DNA of 35,162 nucleotides from Marinobacterium profundum (lineage in GTDB: Bacteria > Pseudomonadota > Gammaproteobacteria > Pseudomonadales > Balneatricaceae), in contig NZ_BCNS01000146.1 of NCBI RefSeq assembly GCF_001528745.1, forward strand, positions 1-35,162. The letters are read 5' to 3'. The notes below the pieces were generated by a model. That model ran no database searches. It saw only the letters and a list, made by a program, of their open reading frames with translations, and was not told the DNA's origin. Of this stretch, positions 23,947-32,460 are shown in pieces. The number at the start of each line of letters is the position of its first letter. Within the stretch, counting starts at the first letter, position 1. Both the position numbers and the translations under genes were made by a program.

Positions 23947-25013
23947 TGTGCGGCATCCTCTGGACGGGCGGCATCACTGGAACCATCGACGAACACGGGT
24001 GTGACCGGCATGCCGGGAAAGAGCTTGAGATGCCCGGCGGTCACAATGGTATCGCCGGCCGCGGCGCCGGAGAGAATCTGTACCTTGCCCGGGCGTCGCT
24101 GGCCCAGGGTAACGGGCACGATTTCAACCATGTTTTCACTGTTGACCCGCATTAAGCTGAAAGCGCCTTCCTGCAACATGACGGCCTGCTCGGGTACCAG
24201 CAGCGCCTGATCATCGGCGTTGCCATGCAGTTCAATACGGGCAAAGAGGCCGGGGCGCAGCATGTCATCACTGTTATCGATGCGGGCGCGCAGCTCCAGA
24301 TTATGGGCCCTGGCATCGCTGCTGGGGGCCAGCGCGTATATTTCGCCACTGAAGATGCGTCCGGGAAAGGCATCGACGGCAACGCTAACTTTCTGGCCGG
24401 GTGCAACAGCGGGCAGGTAGATTTCGGGAATGCGAAAGTCCAGTTTCAGGCTGCTGGTATCGATCAGCTCCACCAGATCCTGGCCGGTGCTGACATAATC
24501 CCCCGGGCTGACCTGACGCAGACCGGTGATGCCGGCGAAGGGTGCCCGCAAATTCATCTTGTCGATGCGGGTCTGCGCCAGTGAGGCTTCGGCTTCGTCG
24601 ACGCGCAGCTGAGCCAGAGCTGCGTCGCGATCATTTTGTGAACCGACCTTGCGCTGCAACAGGCTCTGCGCACGCTGGTACTCCTGCTGGCTCAGGTTGA
24701 CCCGCGCCTTCGACTGGGTCAGGGCGGCGTCATAGAGCGCGGTGTCCAGCTGAAACATCAGCTCGCCGGCCTTGACTGCCTGCCCCTCGAGAAAGAGTAT
24801 TTTACGAATCTGACCGCTTTGCTCCGGGCGTATGATCACGCTTTCGTTGGCCTGCAGATTACCCACGGCCTGAAGCACCGGTGTCAGTGGCTGGGTCTTC
24901 AGCAGCACCACTTCGGCGGGAAGGCCGCGGGGCTGCTGCTGTTCTTCTTCGCTGGCCCAGGTGGATGTGGGCAGTGCCAGCAGGAGCGGCAGTATCAGAT
25001 CGCGTGTTTTCAT
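23943..25013 (-). CDS. Periplasmic adaptor (membrane fusion) subunit of RND pump
   Basis: The 356-residue product links the RND permease to TolC. A signal peptide (MKTRDLILPLLLALPTSTWA) is followed by the mature start SEEE; there is no lipobox Cys, so unlike AcrA or MexA it is not lipid-anchored. The lipoyl half-motifs flank a short coiled-coil hairpin (LYDAALTQSKARVNLSQQEY to RVDEAEASLAQTRIDKMNL, about 95-160), and PFAGITGLRQVSPGDYVSTG is the classic second lipoyl half. I start at ATG 25013, which overlaps the TetR stop (ATGA); an in-frame extension to 25070 lies inside tetR. Confidence 0.94.
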   Translation of the reverse strand: MKTRDLILPLLLALPTSTWASEEEQQQPRGLPAEVVLLKTQPLTPVLQAVGNLQANESVIIRPEQSGQIRKILFLEGQAVKAGELMFQLDTALYDAALTQSKARVNLSQQEYQRAQSLLQRKVGSQNDRDAALAQLRVDEAEASLAQTRIDKMNLRAPFAGITGLRQVSPGDYVSTGQDLVELIDTSSLKLDFRIPEIYLPAVAPGQKVSVAVDAFPGRIFSGEIYALAPSSDARAHNLELRARIDNSDDMLRPGLFARIELHGNADDQALLVPEQAVMLQEGAFSLMRVNSENMVEIVPVTLGQRRPGKVQILSGAAAGDTIVTAGHLKLFPGMPVTPVFVDGSSDAARPEDAAQ

Positions 25014-25642
25014 GGTGTTGGGTTCGCATCCTTGTCGAGGCTGGACTGGGGTGGCAGTACCCGCTCCCATAGCAGTTGTACCATGCTGCTGAGGGGCGCG
25101 GTGGATTCCTCTACCTGTACGCGCAGCAATGCGCCCTGCCAGCAGTTCCAGATCAGTTCGGCCAGCGCTCGGGCATCAAGGTCCGTGCGTACCGACCCTT
25201 CCTGCTGACATTGCAGCATATCCTGCTCCAGGGCATCCAGGATACGCTGCGTGGCACCGAGAATGGCGTTGCGAAAGGCATCCGAAGCTGCGCCTATTTC
25301 ACCGGACAGGTTAGCCAGAAGACTGCCCATGCGAAAGCAGTGCGCCTGATTGGTCTGAATCTCGGTTTCAATCTTGTGTCTTAGTCGGGCCGCATGACAG
25401 CCCGGTGGCTGGTCGGCCTGCAGATTCCAGCAGTCAAAGGCTCTGGCCTGAAAATGACGGATGATTTCGATAGCAAAGTCTTCCTTGCTGCCAAAAAAAT
25501 TATAGAAGGATCCTTTGGAAACCTGACAGGCATCGAGAATTTCTTTCAGGCCGGTACCGTGATAGCCATTGCGATCAAACAGTTCCATGCCCATTTCCAG
25601 AATGCTGTCGCGGCAGTGTTCGGGTTTGCGTCCGCGGTTCAT
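25010..25642 (-). CDS. TetR family regulator (AcuR/NemR-like) of the efflux operon
   Basis: The 210-residue product has a TetR DNA-binding domain in residues about 10-55 (HGTGLKEILDACQVSKGSFY, then NFFGSKEDFAIEIIRHF). The C-terminal part, AHCFRMGSLLANLSGEIGAA, resembles the AcuR/NemR group, which senses reactive electrophiles or acrylate; the Cys in AHCF lies where that group carries a conserved cysteine. It is the first gene of the operon and overlaps the adaptor gene by four bases. There is no clear ribosome site before the ATG at 25642. A palindrome at 25648-25661 between promoter and start is a likely self-repression site. Confidence 0.92.
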   Translation of the reverse strand: MNRGRKPEHCRDSILEMGMELFDRNGYHGTGLKEILDACQVSKGSFYNFFGSKEDFAIEIIRHFQARAFDCWNLQADQPPGCHAARLRHKIETEIQTNQAHCFRMGSLLANLSGEIGAASDAFRNAILGATQRILDALEQDMLQCQQEGSVRTDLDARALAELIWNCWQGALLRVQVEESTAPLSSMVQLLWERVLPPQSSLDKDANPTP

Positions 25643-25647
25643 TTTAA

Positions 25648-25683
25648 CTAGACCGGTCAGGCTAAAAATAAGCTGGCATTCTA
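25648..25683 (-). promoter_or_regulatory. Promoter -10 and candidate operator of the efflux operon
   Basis: On the minus strand, TAGAAT (25683-25678) with GCCAGC behind it is a good -10 box; the -35 (TTTTAA, 25706-25701) is weak. Between it and the start codon lies a palindrome centred on GACCGGTC (25651-25658), extended on the minus strand as CTGACCGGTCTAG. A site of this kind, in the 5' untranslated region, fits repression by the encoded TetR protein. Confidence 0.5.
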
Positions 25684-25718
25684 GCGCGCTGCGATCCGTA
25701 TTAAAACCGTAATTGATT

Positions 25719-25765
25719 GCGAGGGGCGAGGGGCGAGGGGCTAGGTGAAAGATGCGAGGGGCAAG
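25719..25765. repeat. Degenerate seven-base array in a purine-rich tract
   Basis: Three exact GCGAGGG units are followed by GCTAGGT, GAAAGAT, GCGAGGG and GCAAG, all in the same seven-base phase. The reverse complement, CCCTCGC, equals the CTCGCCC unit of the array at 4810. The G-rich strand continues as a mostly purine tract to about 25815. It lies between aspC and tetR. Confidence 0.8.
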
Positions 25766-25836
25766 AAAAAGGAAAAAAGGGCGAGCGAAAGAAAAAAGGC
25801 AGGGTGGGGAATGCTGGGGTATACAGGAGCGATACT

Positions 25837-25860
25837 AAAACGGGCCCCGCAGGGCCCGTA
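25837..25860 (-). terminator. Rho-independent terminator of aspC
   Basis: On the minus strand an eight-pair stem (ACGGGCCC / GGGCCCGT) with a TGCG loop is followed by TTTT, about 25 bases after the aspC stop. Confidence 0.85.
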
Positions 25861-25884
25861 TGTCGTGCAATAGTTATTCTGCGA

Positions 25885-27072
25885 TCAGCTTGCCAGAGCC
25901 TTGCTGATGCGGCCGATGGCATCCTGCAGGGTTTCAAGGCTGGTCGCGAACGACAGGCGCATGTTGCCCGGCGCGCCAAAGGCGGAACCCGGAACCAGGG
26001 CGACGCCGGCTTCGTTCAGCAGGAACTCGGCCAGATCCAGATCGTTCTCAAAGCGCGAATCGGCGTCGATGACGCCCTGGAAGCTCGGGAAGGCGTAGAA
26101 GGTGCCATCCGCTGCAATGCATTCCACGCCGTCGATGGCGTTGAGCGCCTCGAGTACATAGTCGTGGCGCAGACGGAAGGCCTTCACCATCTCGGCGACG
26201 CAACCCTGATCACCTTCAAGCGCGGCCTGGGCTGCTACCTGGGCGATGGAGGTCGGGTTAGAGGTGCTCTGAGACTGTATCTTTTTCATGGCGCCAATCA
26301 GCTTGGCGGGGCCTGCGGCATAGCCTATGCGCCAGCCCGTCATGGAGTAGGCCTTGGATACGCCGTTCAGCACTATGGTACGGTCGTAGAGTTCCGGGCA
26401 GGCGTTGAGAATATTGCAGAACGACTGGTCGCCGAGCAGGATGTGCTCGTACATGTCATCCGTGGCAATCAGTACATTGGGGTACTTGTTCAGCACCTCG
26501 CCCAGTGCCTTGAGTTCTTCCAGGCTGTACGCCACGCCGGTCGGGTTGGACGGGCTGTTCAGCACCACCAGGCGGGTACGCTCGGTGATGGCGGCGTCCA
26601 ACTGGGCGGCCGTCATCTTGAAGCGCTGTTCCTGGGTGGTGGACACAATCACCGGCTTGCCATCGGCGACCAGTACCATGTCCGGGTAAGAGACCCAGTA
26701 GGGCGCGGGAATCACCACCTCGTCGCCGGCATTCAGCAGCGCCAGGGACAGGTTGAAGAAGCTCTGCTTGCCGCCACAGGACACCAGAATCTGGTTAGGC
26801 GCGTACTCCAGGCCGTTATCCTGCTTGAACTTGTTAATAATGGCTTTTTTCAGACCCGGGGTGCCGTCAACGGCGGTGTACTTGGTGAAACCTTCGTTCA
26901 GGGCGCGGATGGCGGCCTGCTTGATGTGATCCGGGGTGTCGAAATCGGGTTCGCCTGCGCCCAGACCAATAATGTTCTTGCCGGCCGCACGCAATTCGGC
27001 TGCACGGTTGGTTACCGCAAGCGTCGGGGACGGTTTGATACTGTTTACACGGTCCGAAAGTTGAACGTCCAA
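25885..27072 (-). CDS. aspC: PLP-dependent aspartate aminotransferase (class I)
   Basis: The 395-residue enzyme transfers the amino group between aspartate and 2-oxoglutarate, and belongs to the type I-gamma-like aminotransferases also found in Pseudomonas near uvrB. Motifs include GLGAGEPDFDTPDHI (near 35-49), NSPSNPTG (near 175-182), the cofactor Lys in NGVSKAYSMTGWRIGYA (near 240), and the substrate-carboxylate Arg in NMRLSFATS near the C-terminus. I choose TTG 27072 as start (MDVQLSDRVNSIK), which has AGAGGA seven bases upstream and matches the family N-terminus. The upstream in-frame start at 27126 gives 18 extra residues unlike the family and has no ribosome site. It is divergent from uvrB. 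Confidence 0.93.
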   Translation of the reverse strand: MDVQLSDRVNSIKPSPTLAVTNRAAELRAAGKNIIGLGAGEPDFDTPDHIKQAAIRALNEGFTKYTAVDGTPGLKKAIINKFKQDNGLEYAPNQILVSCGGKQSFFNLSLALLNAGDEVVIPAPYWVSYPDMVLVADGKPVIVSTTQEQRFKMTAAQLDAAITERTRLVVLNSPSNPTGVAYSLEELKALGEVLNKYPNVLIATDDMYEHILLGDQSFCNILNACPELYDRTIVLNGVSKAYSMTGWRIGYAAGPAKLIGAMKKIQSQSTSNPTSIAQVAAQAALEGDQGCVAEMVKAFRLRHDYVLEALNAIDGVECIAADGTFYAFPSFQGVIDADSRFENDLDLAEFLLNEAGVALVPGSAFGAPGNMRLSFATSLETLQDAIGRISKALAS

Positions 27073-27344
27073 GCCACAATCCTCTATTAGTCGGTGCTGG
27101 ATTTGCTGCTTTCTCAAGCCGATCAATGATAGCGGAATCCCTTGCCAGTCTGAATCCTTGTGCCGAAAAAATGCCGTTTTTGACGTATAAATTCTGTAGC
27201 GTCACGTCTTTTGAGCGCGAGGCCCGCGTTGCAGCTGAACTTTGAGGGCGGCCGCGCGGCGGATTGACCCTTTGGTGCAGGACTGTATGGCTTGGCGGTC
27301 AGGTAGGTTAGTATATGCGGTCGCGTTGTCAGGCAGGTGGGTTA

Positions 27345-29357
27345 ATGAAACAGCGATTTAAAATTCAGTCGAGCTTTAAGCCCTCGGGAGATCAGCCAAC
27401 GGCCATTGCGACCCTGGTGGATGGCATTGAATCGGGCCTGGTGGCCCAGACTCTGTTGGGTGTTACCGGGTCCGGCAAGACTTTTACCATTGCCAATGTG
27501 ATTGCGCAGATTCAGCGGCCCACCATTATTATGGCCCACAACAAGACACTGGCGGCGCAGCTGTATGGCGAGTTTCGCGAGTTCTTCCCCGATAACGCCG
27601 TCGAATACTTCGTTTCCTATTACGACTACTATCAGCCCGAAGCCTATGTGCCGTCCTCCGATACCTTTATCGAGAAGGACGCCTCTATAAACGACCATAT
27701 AGAGCAGATGCGTCTGTCGGCGACCAAGGCGCTGCTGGAGCGGGACGATGCCATTATAGTGGCGACGGTATCGGCCATTTACGGTCTGGGCGATCCGAAA
27801 TCCTACCTGTCGATGATGCTGCACCTGGATCGGGGCGAAGAAATCGACCAGCGTGACATACTGCGCCGCCTGGCGGAGCTGCAGTACAAACGCAACGATG
27901 TCGAACTGCACCGTGGCAACTACCGGGTGCGCGGCGATGTTATCGATGTGTTCCCGGCGGAATCCGAAACCGAGGCGGTGCGCATCGAGCTGTTCGACAG
28001 TGAAGTGGAGCAGATCAGCTACTTCGACCCGCTGACCGGCGCCGTGCTGCGCCGCGTGCCCCGTGTGACTATTTACCCCAAGACACACTACGTGACACCC
28101 CGTGAGGTACTGCTGGGGGCTGTCGACAAGATCAAGGACGAGCTGCACGGTCGTCTCAAGCAGCTGCGTGATCATGGCAAGCTGGTGGAAGCACAACGCC
28201 TGGAACAGCGCACCGTATACGACATGGAAATGATCATGGAGCTGGGTTATTGCTCCGGTATCGAGAACTACTCACGCTATCTATCCGGACGCGAGGTGGG
28301 AGGAGCACCGCCTACGCTGTTTGATTATCTGCCAGACAACGCCCTGGTGGTGATCGATGAATCCCATGTGACCGTGCCCCAGCTTGGCGCCATGTACAAG
28401 GGGGACCGTTCGCGCAAGGAAACCCTGGTGGAGTATGGTTTCCGGTTGCCGTCGGCGCTGGACAACCGGCCGCTCAAGTTTGAAGAATGGGAAGCGCTGG
28501 CGCCACAGATGATCTTTGTCTCCGCCACGCCGAGCAAGTATGAAGCCGCCAATGCCGGCCAGATTGCTGAGCAGCTGGTGCGCCCCACCGGCCTGATTGA
28601 TCCCCAGGTGGAGGTGCGTCCGGCCCGGACCCAGGTGGACGATCTGCTGTCCGAGATTGCCAAGGTTACGGCCAACGAGGAGCGCGTTATCGTCACTGTG
28701 CTGACCAAGCGCATGGCGGAGGATCTGACCGACTATCTGGCCGAGCATGGTGTACGGGTGCGTTATCTGCACTCGGACATTGATACGGTGGAACGGGTCG
28801 AAATCATCCGCGATCTGCGTATTGGTCAGTTCGATGTGCTGGTGGGTATCAACCTGTTGCGCGAAGGTATCGATATGCCGGAGGTGGCGCTGGTGGCCAT
28901 ACTGGATGCCGACAAGGAGGGTTTTCTGCGCTCCGAAACCTCGATGATCCAGACCATAGGCCGGGCGGCCCGCAACGTTAACGGTCGTGCCATTCTCTAT
29001 GGGGATCGCATTACCGGCTCAATGCAGCGCGCCATGACAGAAACAGATCGTCGCCGGGAAAAGCAGGTTGCCTACAACCTGGAGCATGGCATAGTGCCGC
29101 GGGGTATCTACAAGTCCGTGGCCGATATCATGGAAGGTGCCAGTACGATTCCGGGCCGCAAGGCCACACGTGGCGCCAAGAAGGTGGCAGCCAAAGCTGA
29201 GGATATCCAGTTCGATCCATCCCGCATGACGGCCAAGCAGCTCGCCAAGGCCATGAGCCAGCTGGAAGACAAGATGTACGAAGCCTCGAAAAACCTGGAG
29301 TTCGAACTGGCCGGACACTACCGCGACGAGTTGCAGCGCCTCAAACATTCCGCCTGA
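27345..29357 (+). CDS. uvrB: Excinuclease ABC subunit B
   Basis: The 670-residue product is the helicase-like damage-verifying subunit of nucleotide excision repair, loaded by UvrA and later bound by UvrC. It shows Walker A GVTGSGKT (about 39-46), the Tyr-rich beta-hairpin in [11 protein letters not shown] (about 92-101), IDESHVT (about 337-343), helicase motif [11 protein letters not shown], and a C-terminal UVR domain ([20 protein letters not shown], about 636-655). The start at ATG 27345 has GGTGG a few bases upstream; an extension to 27315 was rejected. No LexA box (CTGT-N8-ACAG) was found in the divergent gap, so SOS control is not evident. A heptamer array follows its stop. Confidence 0.97.
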   Translation: MKQRFKIQSSFKPSGDQPTAIATLVDGIESGLVAQTLLGVTGSGKTFTIANVIAQIQRPTIIMAHNKTLAAQLYGEFREFFPDNAVEYFVSYYDYYQPEAYVPSSDTFIEKDASINDHIEQMRLSATKALLERDDAIIVATVSAIYGLGDPKSYLSMMLHLDRGEEIDQRDILRRLAELQYKRNDVELHRGNYRVRGDVIDVFPAESETEAVRIELFDSEVEQISYFDPLTGAVLRRVPRVTIYPKTHYVTPREVLLGAVDKIKDELHGRLKQLRDHGKLVEAQRLEQRTVYDMEMIMELGYCSGIENYSRYLSGREVGGAPPTLFDYLPDNALVVIDESHVTVPQLGAMYKGDRSRKETLVEYGFRLPSALDNRPLKFEEWEALAPQMIFVSATPSKYEAANAGQIAEQLVRPTGLIDPQVEVRPARTQVDDLLSEIAKVTANEERVIVTVLTKRMAEDLTDYLAEHGVRVRYLHSDIDTVERVEIIRDLRIGQFDVLVGINLLREGIDMPEVALVAILDADKEGFLRSETSMIQTIGRAARNVNGRAILYGDRITGSMQRAMTETDRRREKQVAYNLEHGIVPRGIYKSVADIMEGASTIPGRKATRGAKKVAAKAEDIQFDPSRMTAKQLAKAMSQLEDKMYEASKNLEFELAGHYRDELQRLKHSA

Positions 29358-29362
29358 GTATT

Positions 29363-29397
29363 CTCGAACCTCGAACCTCGAACCTCGAACCTCGAAC
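29363..29397. repeat. Tandem array of five seven-base units (CTCGAAC)
   Basis: Five exact CTCGAAC units lie between the uvrB stop (29355-29357) and the stop of the convergent PilZ gene (29413). It fills nearly the whole gap between the two genes. Read on the minus strand the unit is GTTCGAG. Confidence 0.95.
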
Positions 29398-29412
29398 CTC
29401 TTGCCCCAGGCT

Positions 29413-29841
29413 TCAGCTCTGGTCTGAACCCGGGGCTGAGGCGAAGTGGTGTGCGTAGCGTGCAATCCACTCGGCGGCGGCTTCCTCGCTGCTGTAATTG
29501 ATGCCTTTCTTGCGAGCGGTCTGTTGCCGATAGCTTTCTATATGGCAAACCTGCTCCACCATGCGCACGGCAAAGGCAGTTTCTTCATCACTAAAGCAAA
29601 TGCCCAGCAACGCATCCTCCTGCGCCTGGTAATGGCACCAGCACACCCGCCCGGTGGCACTGAACTCAGGCATCAGCAACGGAATGCGAATAATGATTTC
29701 GGTATTGTTGGGCAAGCAGTGATGGGTGTGGATGCAAAGCCCGCCGAGGCTGACATTCGACATTCGGTGCGCATGGGGTTGGCCCCCCAGCACAATCTGG
29801 ATAGGGATCTCGGAAGGGTGGCGGATATAGTGGCGTGACAT
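29413..29841 (-). CDS. PilZ domain protein (c-di-GMP receptor)
   Basis: The 142-residue product is a single PilZ domain with a short C-terminal tail. PilZ domains bind cyclic di-GMP through an R-x-x-x-R motif and a [D/N]-x-S-x-x-G motif; here these are RHYIRHP (residues 3-7, both Arg present) and NVSLGG (about residues 28-33), so binding is expected. GRVCWCHYQ is the usual strand following. I start at ATG 29841, with AAAAGGA about seven bases before it; the GTG at 29859 lies within the upstream site. No output domain is present, so it probably acts through a partner. It is convergent with uvrB. Confidence 0.9.
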   Translation of the reverse strand: MSRHYIRHPSEIPIQIVLGGQPHAHRMSNVSLGGLCIHTHHCLPNNTEIIIRIPLLMPEFSATGRVCWCHYQAQEDALLGICFSDEETAFAVRMVEQVCHIESYRQQTARKKGINYSSEEAAAEWIARYAHHFASAPGSDQS

Positions 29842-29953
29842 GGGCAAGTCCTTTTCCACGGCGGCACTGTGACTTGCAGTATAGACGCTGTGCCGATATT
29901 GCCGCCGGGGGTCAAAAAGCCAGGCTCAATGCCCAGCGCTTGTGAAGCTCAGT

Positions 29954-30086
29954 TCAAATATTCCCGGTGCGGATCTTCCCGGCCCGGGGCGCAGGTACTC
30001 AATAGTCAGCAGCATTATTGCCGACAGCACGACTGGCCGTAGCCGTATCGGCACTGCCATGAGAAGTGCGACGGCGAGGATAGTTG
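29954..30086 (-). pseudogene. Decayed copy of the 3' end of the PotC-like permease gene
   Basis: Bases 29954-30033 match 30137-30217, the last part of the downstream permease gene, at about 94% by eye with one single-base indel. After a 24-base insertion relative to the parent, similarity resumes in GCGACGGCGAGGATAGTTG (30068-30086) against 30228-30246. On the minus strand it still reads AILAVALLMAV then VVLSAIMLLTIEYLR, but the indel changes the last dozen residues. It is a remnant, with no start, of a partial tandem duplication or of a lost second permease gene. Confidence 0.8.
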
Positions 30087-30136
30087 CTTTCCATGGCTAA
30101 GCTGCGTTTTGGCTATTGCTTGGCCTGTGCTTGGCC

Positions 30137-30985
30137 TCAAATATCCCCGGTGCGGATCTTCTCGGCCCGGGCGCGCAGGTACTCAATGGTCAGCAGCATT
30201 AATGCCGACAGCACGACCAGCAGCACCGCAACGGCGAGAATGGTGGGGTTGATCTGCTCTCGCAGTCCGGAGAACATCTGGCGCGGAATAGTCCGCTGCT
30301 CCGGGCCTGCCAGGAACAGGATAACCACCACCTCGTCGAAGGAGGTTACAAAGGCGAACAGGGCGCCGGAGATGACGCCTGGACGAATCAGCGGCATGAT
30401 AACGTTGAAAAAAGTGTAGCGCGGTGTAGCCCCCAGGCCCAGGGACGCACGCATAAGAGAATAGTCAAATCCCGACAGCGCAGCATTGACGGTGATGATG
30501 ACAAAGGGAGTGCCCAGGGCGGCATGGGCGATGATAACGCCCAGGTAACTGCCCGACAGCCCCAGCTGGGTGTAGAAGAAGTACATGCCTGCGGCGGTGA
30601 TGATCAGCGGCACTATCATGGGTGACAACAGCATTGCCATGATCAGACGCTGAAAGGGCATTACCGGATTCGACAGTCCTATGGCCGCGAGAGTGCCGAG
30701 CACCGTGGCGATGGCGGTTGCGCAGAGTCCGATAATGAAGCTGTTCTTGATGGCCAGCATCCATTTGTCGTCGTTCAGAATCTCGGCATACCACTTCAGC
30801 GAGTAGGCATCGCTATCCAGTGACAGCATGCCGGCGGTAAAGGTGAAATAGGGCTCGGCGTTAAATGACAGCGGCACTATGACCAGGATCGGAATCATCA
30901 GGAAGGCCAGCACCGCCCAGGCGGTGAGACGCAGGCTGTGCATGCCGACCTTCTGCCAGAAGGTAAAATACTTTGGAAACTGCAT
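30137..30985 (-). CDS. ABC transporter permease (PotC-like)
   Basis: The 282-residue inner-membrane permease of a PotABCD-like importer has about six helices. The binding-protein-dependent transport motif (EAA loop) is seen in MRASLGLGATPRYTFFNVIM, near residues 178-197, where it would contact the ATPase. It is last in the minus-strand order ATPase, binding protein, permease, permease. A GGGGA site lies about nine bases before ATG 30985, and the gap to the previous gene is 53 bases. Family homology points to polyamines or related cationic compounds, but PotC-like genes also serve other substrates. A decayed copy of its 3' end lies just downstream. Confidence 0.92.
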   Translation of the reverse strand: MQFPKYFTFWQKVGMHSLRLTAWAVLAFLMIPILVIVPLSFNAEPYFTFTAGMLSLDSDAYSLKWYAEILNDDKWMLAIKNSFIIGLCATAIATVLGTLAAIGLSNPVMPFQRLIMAMLLSPMIVPLIITAAGMYFFYTQLGLSGSYLGVIIAHAALGTPFVIITVNAALSGFDYSLMRASLGLGATPRYTFFNVIMPLIRPGVISGALFAFVTSFDEVVVILFLAGPEQRTIPRQMFSGLREQINPTILAVAVLLVVLSALMLLTIEYLRARAEKIRTGDI

Positions 30986-31038
30986 GCTGTTATTCCCCGT
31001 ACTGCCTGGCTGAAAGAATCTCGGATGGCTTCATGGTG

Positions 31039-32346
31039 TTATCCCAGCTTGATGTTGCTGACACCGACCAGACGGTCGTATATCCAGTACAGCAGCAATA
31101 TCAGCCCCAGCAGCAATGATCCCAGGGCCGCGGCCAGTTCCCAGTTGTTCGATGACTGCATGTGGAAGGCAATGATATTGCTGATCATCTGACCATCGGT
31201 GCCGCCCACCAGTGCCGGGGTGATGTAGTAGCCAATGGAGATGATGAACACCAGCAGGGCGCCGGCACTTAATCCCGGGACCGTCATGGGCATGTAGATG
31301 CGAATAAAGGCCGGTATCGGCTTGGCCCCCAGTGACAGGGCGGCGCGCAGATAGCTGGGGTCAATGCCTTTCATGACGCTGTACAGCGGCAAGATCATGA
31401 AGGGCAGCAGGATATGGGTCATGGCAATGACGGTGGAAAACTGGGTATAGAGCAGCTCCAGTGGTTCGCTAATCACATTGATGGACTGCAGAAAACTGTT
31501 TATGACGCCGTTGGTTTGCAGCAGGGCAATCCAGGAGGTGGTGCGTACCAGCAGTGACGTCCAGAAGGGCAAGAGCACGAACACCATCAGGGTGTTGGCG
31601 GTGCGGGCCGGAGCAGTGGCCAGGTAATAGGCCAGCGGATAGCTGATAATGCCGGTGAGCACCGTGATCAGCAGCGCGATCCACAGGCTTTTCATGTACA
31701 GCTTGACGTAGATCTGGGTATCCCGCGCCACTATCTCGCCCTGGGCGTTGTGCATCAGGTCAAGCGCGGTGAGATAGAAATCATTGGTAAAGACGGCACC
31801 CGCCAGTTTCATTTCCCGCCAGATTTCGACGTTCTTCCACTTCGCCTGCATGGCGAGCAGCTTGCTGGCACCGTCACGGGACAGCATCTCGGGGTCGAGA
31901 TTTTTTATTTTTCGGGCGCTGGACTTGATTAGGCTGGAACTGCCGGGCAGGGAGCGGTTGATCTCCTCGGCGAGCTTGCCTGAATCACGATCGTTCGCGA
32001 GCTGTTGCAGCTCAACGGTAAAGATATTCAGTACGCTGTCACTGGGCCGGGCCTCGCCGGTTTCGTCCCAGGCGGCCAGCGCAACGAGGGTCTCGGGAAT
32101 AAGCTGCGCCACGGTCGGATGGTAGACACTGCGATACAGCATGGTGCCGATAGGGGCCACAAAGGCAATTAGCACGAAAATAATGAGTGGGGCAACGAAG
32201 GCCAGGGTCAGCAGCTTGCGCCGGCGCAAAACTTTGCGACTTTGAGATTTTTCCGCCGCACTCAGCCCTGCGTGGGATGGCAACCCTGAGGTTGAACCAC
32301 CGCCGGGTGCCCCGGCTGAGGCGGCAGAAAGCTCGGCTTGATGCAT
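31039..32346 (-). CDS. ABC transporter permease (PotB-like) with long periplasmic insertion
   Basis: The 435-residue product is longer than PotB of E. coli (about 275-285). A cytoplasmic N-terminal extension of about 45 residues, rich in Ser, Gly and Arg, precedes the first helix (LTLAFVAPLIIFVLIAFVAP). A hydrophilic loop of about 130 residues (about 75-205) separates it from the second helix (SLWIALLITVLTGIISYPLA); this loop must face the periplasm and could help hold the binding protein. The EAA-like loop is LRAALSLGAKPIPAFIRIYM near 335-354. AAGAAGGGG lies eight bases before ATG. It pairs with the PotC-like permease downstream. Confidence 0.91.
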   Translation of the reverse strand: MHQAELSAASAGAPGGGSTSGLPSHAGLSAAEKSQSRKVLRRRKLLTLAFVAPLIIFVLIAFVAPIGTMLYRSVYHPTVAQLIPETLVALAAWDETGEARPSDSVLNIFTVELQQLANDRDSGKLAEEINRSLPGSSSLIKSSARKIKNLDPEMLSRDGASKLLAMQAKWKNVEIWREMKLAGAVFTNDFYLTALDLMHNAQGEIVARDTQIYVKLYMKSLWIALLITVLTGIISYPLAYYLATAPARTANTLMVFVLLPFWTSLLVRTTSWIALLQTNGVINSFLQSINVISEPLELLYTQFSTVIAMTHILLPFMILPLYSVMKGIDPSYLRAALSLGAKPIPAFIRIYMPMTVPGLSAGALLVFIISIGYYITPALVGGTDGQMISNIIAFHMQSSNNWELAAALGSLLLGLILLLYWIYDRLVGVSNIKLG

Positions 32347-32372
32347 GGATAAAACCCCTTCTTCAGACAGCG

Positions 32373-32445
32373 CCGGGATCAGCAGATCCCGGACATCGGT
32401 TGGGCTGAGCCTCGGTGGCGAGAGAGTGTCGCCGCAGAGGCTCAG
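32373..32445 (-). other. Two hairpins between binding protein and permease genes
   Basis: The 114-base gap holds CCGGGATC-AGCA-GATCCCGG (32373-32392), a perfect eight-pair stem, and a larger one, CTGAGCCTC...GAGGCTCAG (32405-32445) with an inner GGCGA/TCGCC stem. No T-run follows. Such structures after a binding-protein gene commonly protect its mRNA end and lower read-through, giving more binding protein than permease; here this is inferred from the structure. Confidence 0.7.
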
Positions 32446-32460
32446 GTCAGCGGGTGCGGC

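Noticed and set aside
25717-27090. 457-codon plus-strand frame over aspC and the purine tract
   Set aside because: Its first part is the translated purine tract and heptamers, and the rest is antisense to aspC.
27127-27344. Possible LexA box before uvrB
   Set aside because: Only isolated CTGT halves are seen; no CTGT-N8-ACAG was found in the divergent gap.
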